DNA of 64,000 nucleotides from Candidatus Nitronereus thalassa. Its GTDB lineage: Bacteria; Nitrospirota; Nitrospiria; Nitrospirales; UBA8639. The stretch lies in contig NZ_JAQOUE010000001.1 of the NCBI RefSeq assembly GCF_032191465.1, positions 2,232,001 through 2,296,000 on the forward strand, given 5' to 3'. Shown piece after piece: positions 9,504 to 18,974 of the stretch. The notes under the pieces are model-generated. The model had not been told where the DNA came from and ran no database searches. It saw only the letters and a list, made by a program, of their open reading frames with translations. Both the position numbers and the translations under genes were made by a program. How positions within the stretch are numbered: position 1 is the first letter of the stretch; each line of letters opens with the position of its first letter.

Positions 9504-11111
9504 ATGGCTTCATACGATTCACAAATACAAAACGATGTCCGAGCGCAGGCCAAGAAACGCCGCACATTTGCCATCATCAGCCACCCAGACGCCGGAAAAA
9601 CCACAGTCACGGAAAAACTATTGCTGTATTCTGGCATGGTGCGAACCGCCGGCATGGTCGGCAGTCGAAAAAGCTCCACCACGGCCACATCAGATTGGAT
9701 GGGCATGGAACAGGAACGCGGGATTTCCATTACCGCCTCAGCCATGCAGTTCAAATACAAAGGGGCGGTAATTAATGTCTTGGATACTCCGGGCCACCAA
9801 GATTTCTGTGAAGACACATACCGAACGCTCACAGCAGCAGATAGCGCGATCATGGTCATCGATGCAGCCAAGGGCGTAGAAACGCAAACCAGAAAATTGT
9901 TTGAAGTCTGCCGCCTGAGAAAAATCCCGGTTCTGACACTGATTAATAAAATGGACTTGCCTGGCCGTCCCCCTCTCGACCTCATGGCTGAAGTTGAGGA
10001 AGTTTTGGGCATTCATGCTAGTGCGATGAACTGGCCCGTTGGCTCAGGACAACAGTTTGTCGGTGTGGTCGACCGAACAAGCAAGCAGGTCTCCCTGTTC
10101 AAAAAAATGGCTGCCGGAGGTGCCGCCAAAGCGAGCAGGACTGAAATTTCGTTGGACAGCCCGGAAGCCAATTCCCTCATCGAAGAAGAAATCCTCGCGC
10201 AAGTCCATCAGGATCTGGAGCTACTCGAAATCGCCGGTAACCCATTTTCCGAAGAACAATTCTTGCGCGGCGAAGTGACCCCGGTCTTCTTTGCTTCCGC
10301 ACTGACCAATTTCGGCGTGGAAAACTTTTTTGATGCCTTTGTGGATATGGCACCCGCAGCCACACCACGCATTGCGGATCGACCTGATGGAGAAGAAATT
10401 GTTGTCGATCCGATCAACACTCCCTTTAGCGCCTATGTCTTTAAACTTCAGGCCAATATGAATCCCCGGCATCGTGATAGTACAGCCTTCCTTCGTGTCT
10501 GCTCGGGACGGTTTGAACGTGACATGGTGGTGAAACATCATCGATTGAAAAGCGAGGTGCGATTATCTCGCCCGCATAGCCTGGTCGCCAGCGAGCGCAA
10601 CACCGTGGATATGGCCTATCCCGGCGATATTATTGGCATCATCAATCCTGGACAATTTGCAATTGGTGATACGATTTCCATGCAAGATGGGTTTAATTAC
10701 AAACCCCTCCCGCAATTTCCAGCCGAGGTGTTTGCACGGATTCATCCCACCGATGTGGGGAAGCGCAAGGCTTTTGATCAAGGCATGGCACAGATGGCGG
10801 CAGAAGGAACCATTCAATTGATGAGGAGTTTGGATGAGCTGGAATTTTTTGTCACCGCTGTCGGTCGTCTGCAATTTGACGTGCTTCAATTCCGTCTGAA
10901 GAATGAGTATCGAGTCGAAACACGATTGGAGCCTTTATCCTTTGAATGCAGTTCTTGGCTGGTCGGGGATGTGAATACCTTTCGTCCACCCTCGGATGCC
11001 ATGGTTGTCAAAGACCAACAGGATCGCCCTGTGGTGCTTTTCAGATCGCCTTGGTCCAAGAACTTTGCCAGGGAACGCAACCCCGATCACGATTTGTTGG
11101 AAATGGGTTAA
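9504..11111 (+). CDS. prfC: peptide chain release factor 3
   Basis: This 535-residue translational GTPase removes RF1/RF2 from the ribosome after peptide release. G1 is SHPDAGKTTVTEKLL (residues 29-43), G3 is DTPGHQDF and G4 is NKMDLPGR. The RF3 hallmark MVGSRKSSTTATSDWMGMEQERGISI (in overlapping parts) lies in switch I. Domains II and III follow, ending with the RF3-type PLSFECSSWLVGD. Full family length. It is flanked by unrelated genes and probably monocistronic. Confidence 0.95.
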   Translation: MASYDSQIQNDVRAQAKKRRTFAIISHPDAGKTTVTEKLLLYSGMVRTAGMVGSRKSSTTATSDWMGMEQERGISITASAMQFKYKGAVINVLDTPGHQDFCEDTYRTLTAADSAIMVIDAAKGVETQTRKLFEVCRLRKIPVLTLINKMDLPGRPPLDLMAEVEEVLGIHASAMNWPVGSGQQFVGVVDRTSKQVSLFKKMAAGGAAKASRTEISLDSPEANSLIEEEILAQVHQDLELLEIAGNPFSEEQFLRGEVTPVFFASALTNFGVENFFDAFVDMAPAATPRIADRPDGEEIVVDPINTPFSAYVFKLQANMNPRHRDSTAFLRVCSGRFERDMVVKHHRLKSEVRLSRPHSLVASERNTVDMAYPGDIIGIINPGQFAIGDTISMQDGFNYKPLPQFPAEVFARIHPTDVGKRKAFDQGMAQMAAEGTIQLMRSLDELEFFVTAVGRLQFDVLQFRLKNEYRVETRLEPLSFECSSWLVGDVNTFRPPSDAMVVKDQQDRPVVLFRSPWSKNFARERNPDHDLLEMG

Positions 11112-11189
11112 CTGTTATCCCCCCAAACAGAGTTTTTTCGCCATCTCCCTAAAGAAGAATCTTTGCAAAAGTTTGTCATTTTTCTCGCG

Positions 11190-11198
11190 TGATATAAT
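11190..11198 (+). promoter_or_regulatory. candidate extended -10 promoter before sdhA
   Basis: TGATATAAT combines a TGn extension with a consensus TATAAT (11193-11198), 60 bases ahead of the sdhA start. No good -35 sits at 17 bases, as is common for extended -10 promoters. Confidence 0.5.
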
Positions 11199-11258
11199 AC
11201 AAAAGGACATGAAAACTTACAGGCAGATCTTTTCTGACATTTGAAAATTTTTTAAGTA

Positions 11259-12974
11259 ATGACCACTACATATACCTATGACGTCCTGGTTCTTGGCGCT
11301 GGCCTAGCGGGAATGCGGGCGGCCCTAGCTGCGCATGAGGCCGGAGCCAAGGTTGCCATTTTAACCAAAGTTCATCCAGTGCGGAGCCATTCCAATGCGG
11401 CGCAGGGGGGCATTAATGCGGCGCTCACCGATCGTGGAGATCAATGGGAAGATCATGCGTTTGAAACCGTGAAGGGAAGTGACTATTTAGGTGATCAGGA
11501 TGCCATCGAAATTCTCGCGGAGGAAGCCGGACAGGACATCCTCACCCTCGAACACATGGGGGTGATTTTTAATCGAAACGATGAAGGCCGATTAGGCACC
11601 AGACGGTTTGGCGGTCAAAAACGAGCGCGAACGTTTTTTGTTTCGGATTTCACCGGGCAGGCCATGCTTCATGTGTTGTACGAACAAATCATGAAGGCCA
11701 ACCTCCCGGTCTTTGAGGAATGGTTCGCGACATCTGTTGTCCGAGATGACGACGGTCGATGTGCTGGAGTCGTGGCGTTTGAAATTCGATCCGGCACCTT
11801 TGCTTTTATCAAGGCCAAGGCCGTGATCATCGCCGCTGGTGGATTGGGTCGTGTGTTTGAACCTAGCACGAATGCCATGATTTGTACCGGCGACGGCATG
11901 GCCATTGCTTATCGCGCGGGCGCCCCCTTGATGGATATGGAGATGGTGCAGTATCACCCAACGACTTTGAAGGGGAAAGGTCTTTTGATTACTGAAGCCG
12001 CTCGAGGAGAAGGGGCCTATCTTGTCAATAAGGACGGGGAGCGATTCATGGAGCGCTATGCCCCGAACATGATGGAATTGGCTTCCCGGGATGTCGTATC
12101 GCGGGCAGAGCAAATTGAAATCAATGAGGGCCGCGGAATCAATGGATGCGTGTTATTAGACTGCCGCCATTTGGGCAAACGATTGATTCAAGAACGGCTT
12201 GGTCAAATTTACGCAGAAGCGAAAACCTTTGCGAATATTGATTTAACTGAAGAACCTATTCCAATCCGGCCAGGTATGCATTACAGCATGGGAGGAATTA
12301 AAACGGACGTGGATGGTCGTTGTTGGGATCGAAAGGGAGTTTGGGTAGGGGTCCCAGGATTATTTGCCGCAGGCGAAACAGCCTGCTTGAGTTTACATGG
12401 TGGCAATCGTTTGGGAGCAAATTCTCTGTTGGATACCGTAGTTTTTGGCAGGCGAACCGGAACCTGTGCGGCAACCTATTCTCAATCCGTCAATGAATCA
12501 CACGTCTCCGCTTCTATTGCGGACAGCGATCAACAGATGGTCAAAGAATTTTTACAACGCAGGGCAGGGGCCGATACCATCGCCGCTATTCGTGAAGACC
12601 TTGGAACTACGATGAACTCCTATTTAGGAGTGTTTCGTAATCAGGATGGTATGGAAAACGCACAATGCAAGTTGCCTCTTTTTCGAAACCGATGGAATCA
12701 GGTGGGTATTCAGGATAAGGGACGCGTGTTTAACACCAGTCTTGTTCGAGCATTAGAATTAGGTATGATGTTAGATTGTGCGGAGACAATCGTCCGTGGA
12801 GCCATTACACGGACCGAAAGCCGAGGGGCGCATTTTCGAGCCGACTATATTCAACGAGATGACGAACATTGGCTCAAGCATATATTGATTTATCATTCTC
12901 CTGAGGGACAGCCTCATATTGACTATCTTCCGGTTCACCTTACGCGATGGGAACCCCAGGTCCGAGTTTACTAA
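11259..12974 (+). CDS. sdhA: succinate dehydrogenase/fumarate reductase flavoprotein subunit
   Basis: This 571-residue catalytic subunit interconverts succinate and fumarate. The FAD-binding motif is GAGLAGMRAAL at residues 13-23. HSNAAQGG follows (His44), the position that carries covalent FAD in the family. HPTTLKGKGLLITEAARGEG and HYSMGGI are typical active-site segments. A C-terminal capping domain is complete. The stop overlaps the next start as TAATG. In a Nitrospirota host it may run reductively in the reverse TCA cycle or oxidatively; the sequence does not decide. Confidence 0.95.
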   Translation: MTTTYTYDVLVLGAGLAGMRAALAAHEAGAKVAILTKVHPVRSHSNAAQGGINAALTDRGDQWEDHAFETVKGSDYLGDQDAIEILAEEAGQDILTLEHMGVIFNRNDEGRLGTRRFGGQKRARTFFVSDFTGQAMLHVLYEQIMKANLPVFEEWFATSVVRDDDGRCAGVVAFEIRSGTFAFIKAKAVIIAAGGLGRVFEPSTNAMICTGDGMAIAYRAGAPLMDMEMVQYHPTTLKGKGLLITEAARGEGAYLVNKDGERFMERYAPNMMELASRDVVSRAEQIEINEGRGINGCVLLDCRHLGKRLIQERLGQIYAEAKTFANIDLTEEPIPIRPGMHYSMGGIKTDVDGRCWDRKGVWVGVPGLFAAGETACLSLHGGNRLGANSLLDTVVFGRRTGTCAATYSQSVNESHVSASIADSDQQMVKEFLQRRAGADTIAAIREDLGTTMNSYLGVFRNQDGMENAQCKLPLFRNRWNQVGIQDKGRVFNTSLVRALELGMMLDCAETIVRGAITRTESRGAHFRADYIQRDDEHWLKHILIYHSPEGQPHIDYLPVHLTRWEPQVRVY

Positions 12975-13933
12975 TGCCCACCACCTTTCGCATAAAACGT
13001 TTCAATCCTGAATCCGAATCACCTCACCCTTTTTTCCAAGACTTTGAATTCGAAACGGAACGCGCAGATACGATTCTCGATGTCCTCATAAAAATTCGAG
13101 AGTCGATTGATGAATCGTTGACGCTTCGGTGTTCTTGCCGAGGAGCGATTTGCGGCTCGTGCGGCATGCGTATCAACGGACATGCCACATTAGCCTGCAA
13201 AACAAAAGTGTCGTCTCTTGAATCTCTTGATGGGGCTATCCACATCGAACCCATGAACAACATGCCTGTCATCAAAGATCTCGTGACGGACATGGGTGGA
13301 TTTTGGGAAAAAATTCGACACGTGCGACCGTGGCTTCAACCGAGTGGACCTGAACCCAAGACTGAGTACTTGGCATCCCCGGAATCGATGAGCCATTTAA
13401 CAGGTGTGATGGGGTGTATCATGTGCGGGGCTTGCGTATCGGATTGTGCTGCCCTGGAAGTCGATCGCGATTTTTTAGGCCCCGCAGCCTTAGCCAAAGC
13501 CTATCGATTCGTGGCCGACCCCCGAGATGGTGCCAACGCTTCCAGATTATTGGACCTGAATCAACCTAGTGGCATGTGGGACTGCACCCGATGTATGGAA
13601 TGTATTGAGGTCTGCCCCAAAAATGTTGGGGCTATGGAGCGGATCATGACCCTTCGGGCCAAGGGCATTGAGCAAAATGTCCCCTCGACCTGCGGGTCCC
13701 GCCATGCCGAGGTGTTTGCCGATCTTATTGAACAAAAGGGGCGTTTAGATGAACCCATGTTAGCCATGCGAACCTTCGGGATTGGCAACATTAGGCACAT
13801 GCTGTCATATCTTCCTATGACTCTTCGTGCATTGATGCGGGGAAAACTTCCAAGGTCTGGTCCATTACACTTGGCCATTCCAGGGATTGATCGAATACGT
13901 CGTCTTTTTCGCCACTGGAGGACCCGCTCATGA
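12974..13933 (+). CDS. sdhB: succinate dehydrogenase/fumarate reductase iron-sulfur subunit
   Basis: This 319-residue electron-transfer subunit has a [2Fe-2S] ferredoxin domain with Cys55, Cys60, Cys63 and Cys75. C-terminal clusters are at CIMCGACVSDC (Cys147/150/153/157) and CTRCMECIEVCP (Cys203/206/209/213), giving two full C-x2-C-x2-C-x3-C sets. Having four cysteines in the first set is typical of SdhABE-type enzymes. An in-frame ATG at 12947 exists, but 12974 fits the TAATG overlap with sdhA. It is longer than the roughly 240 residues of classical SdhB. Confidence 0.94.
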   Translation: MPTTFRIKRFNPESESPHPFFQDFEFETERADTILDVLIKIRESIDESLTLRCSCRGAICGSCGMRINGHATLACKTKVSSLESLDGAIHIEPMNNMPVIKDLVTDMGGFWEKIRHVRPWLQPSGPEPKTEYLASPESMSHLTGVMGCIMCGACVSDCAALEVDRDFLGPAALAKAYRFVADPRDGANASRLLDLNQPSGMWDCTRCMECIEVCPKNVGAMERIMTLRAKGIEQNVPSTCGSRHAEVFADLIEQKGRLDEPMLAMRTFGIGNIRHMLSYLPMTLRALMRGKLPRSGPLHLAIPGIDRIRRLFRHWRTRS

Positions 13934-14817
13934 AATATGCCTTTTTCCCTGGCTGTGTATCGAAAGGTGGTTGCCCTGAATTGTACCAATCCGTGATGCA
14001 GGTTTACCCACGTCTGGGCATTGAGCTTGAAGAAATGACCACGGCCTCTTGCACAGGCGCCGGCGTGTTGCAAGAAAAAGATCCCCGATTGGGTGATCTT
14101 CTTAATGCTCATACCCTGGCTCTGGCCGAACAGCAGGGGCTCCCCATCATGACGATTTGCAGCACCTGTCAGGGCGTGATGAGTCAGGCCAATCATCGGC
14201 TCAAGTCCAATCCCTCGTATTTAGCTGAAATTAATCAGGTTCTGGAAAAAGAGGGAATCACATATCGTGGAACTACAACAGTCAAACATTTTGTGTGGAT
14301 ACTGCTGGAAGATATTGGAGAAGACACGATCCTCCAGCATGTGAAACAATCTCTAACAGGCCTACGAGCTGCTCCGTTTTACGGCTGTTATTTACAGCGG
14401 CCAAGTGACGCCCTTGGGTTTGACGAAATTCCATCTCGTGCTAAATCTCTGGAAACCGTGATCGATTTGTTGGGTGCGGAGGTTGTCGACTTCCCTGGTA
14501 AAACTCGGTGCTGCGGGCTGCCTCTTCTGACGATCAACGAACCCAATTCGTTAAAGATGGTGGCTCACCACACCTCGGATGCCAAAGAACATGGAGCCGA
14601 CCTTATGGTCACGCCCTGTCCTCTGTGTCACTTGAATCTGGATGGACTACAATCGAAGGCTGGCACACAGAATGGAATGAAGATCGGTCTTCCCATCTTA
14701 CACTTGCCCCAGTTATTAGGATTGGCTATGGGCATGAAACCCAAAACTCTAGGAATGAATCGGAATTTGGTCTCTACACAATCGGTGATGGAGAAAATCG
14801 GGGTAGGCACCACCTAG
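13930..14817 (+). CDS. sdhE: CCG-domain third subunit of complex II (SdhE/HdrB-like)
   Basis: This 295-residue cysteine-rich protein replaces the haem b membrane anchor in SdhABE-type (non-classical) complex II and is related to HdrB of heterodisulfide reductase. The C-terminal CCG motif is intact (FYGC, RCCGLP, CPLC). The N-terminal one keeps Cys9, Cys41, Cys77 and Cys80, but Ser40 stands where the first Cys of the CC pair is expected (ASCTGAG). No transmembrane helix is seen, so it should bind the membrane peripherally. It overlaps sdhB by ATGA. In this and related enzymes it is thought to carry the quinone-side non-cubane cluster. Confidence 0.88.
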   Translation: MKYAFFPGCVSKGGCPELYQSVMQVYPRLGIELEEMTTASCTGAGVLQEKDPRLGDLLNAHTLALAEQQGLPIMTICSTCQGVMSQANHRLKSNPSYLAEINQVLEKEGITYRGTTTVKHFVWILLEDIGEDTILQHVKQSLTGLRAAPFYGCYLQRPSDALGFDEIPSRAKSLETVIDLLGAEVVDFPGKTRCCGLPLLTINEPNSLKMVAHHTSDAKEHGADLMVTPCPLCHLNLDGLQSKAGTQNGMKIGLPILHLPQLLGLAMGMKPKTLGMNRNLVSTQSVMEKIGVGTT

Positions 14818-14829
14818 TACACAACCGTG

Positions 14830-15222
14830 TCAGGCAATTTCTTTCGAGACAGTTTTAAAATATGCCAGCAGATCGCGCGCCGAAATAATCCCAACAATTT
14901 TTCCCTCCTCGGTCACCGCCAAATGCCGAATACGCTTGTCGGCCATCAAATCACGAGCGTAATGAGGGGACAGCTTTTTCTCAACGGATAGAATCGGCTT
15001 TGACATCACATGAGCCACAGAAATTCCTGAAATATTTCCCTCTTCCTCCGCCACGGCACGAACGACATCAGTCTCGGTAATTATCCCGGAAAATTCCTCC
15101 TCCTTCTTCACCAATAAAGACCCAATGCGTTCGTTGTGCATATAGACTGCAGCCTGTTTGATCGTGGCCTCCTCAGATATAGTGCTGAGGTGGCTCGTCA
15201 TCAATTGTCCCACAGTGGCCAT
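14830..15222 (-). CDS. CBS-domain protein (single CBS pair)
   Basis: This 130-residue cytoplasmic protein has two CBS motifs (about residues 6-60 and 70-128), a Bateman module that usually binds adenine nucleotides to regulate a partner. Each repeat shows the signature: VGQLMTSHLSTISEEATIKQA, ending GIITETDVVRAV, and VMSKPILSV, ending GIISARDLLAYF. I chose ATG 15222 because AGGGG lies six bases ahead of it, rather than ATG 15228. It stands alone and converges on sdhE. Confidence 0.9.
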   Translation of the reverse strand: MATVGQLMTSHLSTISEEATIKQAAVYMHNERIGSLLVKKEEEFSGIITETDVVRAVAEEEGNISGISVAHVMSKPILSVEKKLSPHYARDLMADKRIRHLAVTEEGKIVGIISARDLLAYFKTVSKEIA

Positions 15223-15550
15223 TAGCATCCCCTTTTAAAAAAGAACTGGGCTTCTCTGGACTTCGATTATTGTAGGTACTTCACCGCTCCCATGCAACAC
15301 AGAGTCAATAAAGACATAATCAATCTCCCACTCGTCCAATCCCAACGCGTACCATTCAAAAAAAAAGAAGGCCAATTACCAACAACTTCCTCCGACCTCA
15401 CGAAAAAACAAACACAGACACGCTCAACAGTATAGGGAATCAACCGAGTATAGATACTAGAAGGCAATGCATGTGTCCCTTCCCAGAAGGTCATTTGGTG
15501 TTCAGCCGAGCATCAATCACGAAGGAAATTTTCCGTTATGGAGCACCATT
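15223..15550. other. gene-free divergent intergenic region
   Basis: These 328 bases lie between the CBS gene and the TraB/GumN gene, which diverge. I see no convincing gene, hairpin or repeat; the short frames present lack ribosome sites. It presumably holds two promoters. Confidence 0.5.
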
Positions 15551-16357
15551 ATGATGACTCGACAATTTCGATGGCATGTTAGTTTTTTACTTCTCGGCCT
15601 TTTAATTTTGTTTTGGACCACGCCTGTAGTTGGGCACAAAATAGGAAAAGGCTATAACAACGGACCGATTTGGGAAATCAAAACTGAAACCAATACTGTG
15701 TACCTATTAGGTTCCATCCATGCGCTGAACACGGCGTATTACCCACTGACACGTGGGTTTTATTATGCCTATTATGATTCTCCCAATATTGTGTTTGAGG
15801 TTGACCTGGATCAGGTGTTATCCGGAAAAAAATCAAAGCAACTGAAGCGGAAAAGGAATTTTGCGACTATTCGCACTTCGCAAAATGCGCTCCTCATGAA
15901 ATTAGATTTCGAGGGAAAATTCGGCGTGGATCGTCATTTTTACTGGAAAGCCAAAGCTGTTGGAAAACAGATCCTCGGACTTGAGAGCGTAGATTATCAA
16001 ATGAACGTATTAGATGACATTATCTTGAAAAGTCAAAAGGGCATGGCGGGAAAGAATCGTGAACATGCGAAACAGGCCACTCGGCGGCTTAACCAACTTC
16101 TCGAAGCCTGGCACCGTGGGGATGAGGAAACGTTAGAGCGAATGATTGAAGAAGAGAAGGCCACACCAGAAGTGTATCAAGCAGTTTACCACGATCGAAA
16201 CCTCAAATGGCTCCCAAGAATTGAATCGTTTTTAGGCCAAGAAGAAAACTATTTAGTCATTGTCGGTGTTGGGCATCTGGTCGGTGAAGATGGGCTCGTC
16301 AAACTTCTCACTGATAAAGGCCACACCGTTCGACGCATGGTATATGCTATCCCCTAG
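15551..16357 (+). CDS. TraB/GumN family exported protein
   Basis: This protein of about 268 residues has a signal sequence (FLLLGLLILFWTTPVVG) and is thus periplasmic or membrane-anchored. The family signatures are YLLGSIHALN near the start and VGVGHLVGEDGLVKLL near the end. These are two ends of the TraB/GumN fold, related to Tiki-like metalloproteases; the conserved GSIH and GxGH histidines are present. The substrate is unknown. The ATG at 15551 was chosen because it places the signal peptide at the N-terminus; an upstream in-frame ATG at 15467 adds a non-hydrophobic extension. Confidence 0.85.
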   Translation: MMTRQFRWHVSFLLLGLLILFWTTPVVGHKIGKGYNNGPIWEIKTETNTVYLLGSIHALNTAYYPLTRGFYYAYYDSPNIVFEVDLDQVLSGKKSKQLKRKRNFATIRTSQNALLMKLDFEGKFGVDRHFYWKAKAVGKQILGLESVDYQMNVLDDIILKSQKGMAGKNREHAKQATRRLNQLLEAWHRGDEETLERMIEEEKATPEVYQAVYHDRNLKWLPRIESFLGQEENYLVIVGVGHLVGEDGLVKLLTDKGHTVRRMVYAIP

Positions 16358-16593
16358 GGCATATAAATCGTGAGGGGCAAAGCGAAATAATCAATTGGAC
16401 TTCTACACTTCTTGCCTCTATATTTATTTTGATTCTCCAAAAATTTCCAGACTCGTTCAAAATCCAGAATGTGACTTCGCCTTGGGACTCCCTTGCCAGG
16501 CCTTCCACCGTACGTTACCCTGATAAAAAGAGTTCCCTCCAAAATTAAACGGCCATTAGCCCTCGAACAATCCTTTCCGCAGGGAGTATGTGA

Positions 16594-17319
16594 ATGACTC
16601 AAGCTGCCGTGAATATTGACCAAATCGTTCAAAACATGCAGGAGCCCGTAAAAACATTTGTCGCCAGGGTTCAGGAGCTCGGAGGACCAAATTGTCTGGC
16701 CATTACTGCATTTGGAACGATCGCGACTCCAGCATTTGATCCAACTAAACACACGGCCAAAAGCGTTGTGGTCCTCGATCAGATAGACTTATCAATGCTC
16801 AGGGAATTGGCGAAAGAAGGCGTCAAGCTGGGTAAGGCCAAAATTTCCGCGCCCCTGATTATGACCCCAGGGTACATAAAAGGATCGCTTGATGCATTTC
16901 CCCTGGAATTTCTGGAAATCCAGCAATGCCACGTCTGCCTGATGGGAGCGGACTTTTTCAAGGATTTGTCGTTTGATACCAACCATATTCGCCTGCAAAG
17001 TGAACGGGAACTAAAAACCATTCTCATAGCGATGAGGCAAGGCCTCCTGGCTGCCGCAGGACGCGAAAAAATGTTTGGTGCCATGGAGTCCGATATTGCC
17101 GAACGTCTCATCCGAACTTTGCGAGGATTACTCTGGTTACACGGAACAAAAGATTTTCTGACAGCCATCCAAGTCGTCGGGCATATCGAGCAGGAAACGG
17201 ATCGCACTTTACCGGGAATCCGTAAGGCCTTTGCATACAACAGGCAACACGACTGGGACGATTTCACGACCCTTTACCATGAAATTGATGGGCTTAAGAC
17301 GCTGGCCGATAGATGGTAA
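16594..17319 (+). CDS. hypothetical protein coupled to a TPM-domain gene
   Basis: A soluble protein of 241 residues that I do not recognise. ITAFGTIATPAF followed by SVVVLDQIDLSMLRELA faintly recalls a nucleotidyltransferase fold (GSx motif then a hydrophobic strand with an acidic residue), but the second catalytic carboxylate is not evident. The C-terminal half is helical (ERLIRTLRGLLWLHG). Its stop overlaps the start of the TPM gene in ATGGTAA, so translation is coupled, and lemA follows. The trio is likely one operon. Confidence 0.7.
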   Translation: MTQAAVNIDQIVQNMQEPVKTFVARVQELGGPNCLAITAFGTIATPAFDPTKHTAKSVVVLDQIDLSMLRELAKEGVKLGKAKISAPLIMTPGYIKGSLDAFPLEFLEIQQCHVCLMGADFFKDLSFDTNHIRLQSERELKTILIAMRQGLLAAAGREKMFGAMESDIAERLIRTLRGLLWLHGTKDFLTAIQVVGHIEQETDRTLPGIRKAFAYNRQHDWDDFTTLYHEIDGLKTLADRW

Positions 17320-18128
17320 AACTCTCCCTGCCAACACGATTCACGACAATCCTGTTTTTTATATTACTCGCCAGCCCTGGATGGGCTGAAGTGTCCATCC
17401 ATGATCCCGGCACATTTGTCGTCGATGAAGCGGGATTAATCGATCCAACCACCGAAGGTCAACTAGAGGGTTGGCTGAAGGAATTGGAGCAAAAAACCAC
17501 AGCGCAAGTAAAAGTGCTCACCGTCAAAACCACTGAGGGGGAAGATATTTTTGGATTTGCTCAGCGCCATGCCGAATCTTGGCAACTTGGGCAAAAGGAT
17601 AAGGACAACGGTGCGCTCATTGTCCTGGCCCTTGAGGAACGGAAAGTCCGTATCCAGACCGGGTATGGACTAGAAGGCACTTTACCCGATTCCTGGGCAG
17701 GCTCTCTGTCTCGTGCGGTAGCCTCGCAGTTTTTTAAGCAGGGGAAGTATTCCGAAGGGATTTTCCAATTGGCCGTCATTACCGCAAATCAAGTAGCCGA
17801 TGCGCAACAAGTCACACTCACGGGTATCCCCAATTACCGGTATCAACCCAATAGTGGAGGGAATGGCTCTCTTCTCGGCTCATTGATTGTCCCGCTGTTT
17901 TTCCTGGTGATGCTATTTTCCAATTTGCGACGCCGTCGTCGATATTATTCAAATTGGGGTGGCGGTGGCCTTGTGGAAGGGATGCTGCTGGGATCGGCCT
18001 TGGGTGGCTTATCCGGCCGACGTTCTCACATAGGTGGGTTCGGCGGAGGATTCGGAGGCGGCTTTGGCGGTGGATCCTTTGGCGGTGGGGGTGGTTTTGG
18101 CGGCGGTGGCGGTGGTGCCAGTTGGTAA
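17313..18128 (+). CDS. TPM-domain protein (YgcG/Psb32 family), exported
   Basis: This 271-residue protein has a signal peptide ending in SPGWAE. A TPM domain spans about residues 30-165 (VDEAGLIDPTTEGQLEGWL, KVLTVKTTEGEDIFGFAQ and RKVRIQTGYGLEGTLPDSWA), the periplasmic fold found in YgcG. One transmembrane helix (SLIVPLFFLVMLF), Arg-rich cytosolic residues and a long Gly/Phe-rich tail ending GGGGGASW follow. TPM genes are commonly paired with lemA, as here. The function of the pair remains uncertain. Confidence 0.9.
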   Translation: MVKLSLPTRFTTILFFILLASPGWAEVSIHDPGTFVVDEAGLIDPTTEGQLEGWLKELEQKTTAQVKVLTVKTTEGEDIFGFAQRHAESWQLGQKDKDNGALIVLALEERKVRIQTGYGLEGTLPDSWAGSLSRAVASQFFKQGKYSEGIFQLAVITANQVADAQQVTLTGIPNYRYQPNSGGNGSLLGSLIVPLFFLVMLFSNLRRRRRYYSNWGGGGLVEGMLLGSALGGLSGRRSHIGGFGGGFGGGFGGGSFGGGGGFGGGGGGASW

Positions 18129-18222
18129 GATTTTTTTTAAGGCAAGAAAATCATCACCAAAATATTTGGCTGTACTTTGGATAGGTAATCGGTAAGATAT
18201 CCTTGATAAGGGAGGTGCTTTA

Positions 18223-18795
18223 GTGAGTGCAGGACGTATTGTCTTAATCATTTTGGCCGTCATCCTTGTTTTGGGATTGATGGGCGGATGTGCTGTCTAT
18301 AATGGCTATAATCAAGCCATCTCTCTCGACGAAAGCGTTAAAAGCCAATGGGCGCAAGTGGAAAATCAGTTGCAGCGACGATTTGAGTTAATCCCAAACC
18401 TGGTGGAAACGGTGAAGGGCGTGGCTGGTCAAGAGGAAAAAATCTTTCTCGGCGTAGCTGAAGCCCGCAAGTCGTATTTTCAAGCCGATTCCGTTAATGA
18501 AAAGGCACGGGCCGCAAGCGGATTTGAATCAGCCCTGTCGCGTCTCTTGGTATTGCGGGAAACCTATCCAGCCCTAAAATCAGACCAATCTTTCTTAAAA
18601 CTGCAGGATCAACTGGAAGGCACGGAGAATCGACTAGCCGTGGAACGGAAACGCTATAACGATGCGGTTCGGGCACTCAATACTTTTTCCCGCAAACTGC
18701 TAGGACGATTGTATGCCGGTTTGGCTGGGGTCGAACAAGCCGAATATTTTGAAATTGGAGAAGAGGCCAAAACCACGCCTAAAGTAGAGTTTTGA
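18223..18795 (+). CDS. lemA: LemA family protein
   Basis: This 190-residue protein has one N-terminal transmembrane helix (IVLIILAVILVLGLMGGCAVY) and a long helical domain. The signature is WAQVENQLQRRFELIPNLVE, followed by QDQLEGTENRLAVERKRYND. The start is GTG with GGGAGGTG seven bases upstream. It lies 94 bases after the TPM gene. The C-terminal domain is cytoplasmic or periplasmic depending on species. No catalytic residues are known. Confidence 0.92.
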   Translation: MSAGRIVLIILAVILVLGLMGGCAVYNGYNQAISLDESVKSQWAQVENQLQRRFELIPNLVETVKGVAGQEEKIFLGVAEARKSYFQADSVNEKARAASGFESALSRLLVLRETYPALKSDQSFLKLQDQLEGTENRLAVERKRYNDAVRALNTFSRKLLGRLYAGLAGVEQAEYFEIGEEAKTTPKVEF

Positions 18796-18974
18796 CCTCA
18801 GCTTGGCATCTCCTTGAACCAAATCAACCATAAGAAGGCAAAAATACCCCTCTAACGGAAAAAAATGGTTAAGAATGTTCAAAAACAACCGATAAACATA
18901 ATTGACACTCGGAATTCTTCCAAAACGAGCATTTCGAGAAATTAGGGCTTTCCATTCATAGAGGAGGATCTCAC

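Noticed and set aside
15267-15494. 75-codon frame on the minus strand between the CBS and GumN genes
   Set aside because: No ribosome site, low-complexity translation and placement inside the divergent promoter region.
17313-18128. Gly-rich tail as a possible frameshift or low-complexity artefact
   Set aside because: Gly-rich tails are typical of TPM proteins, and the frame continues to a proper stop.
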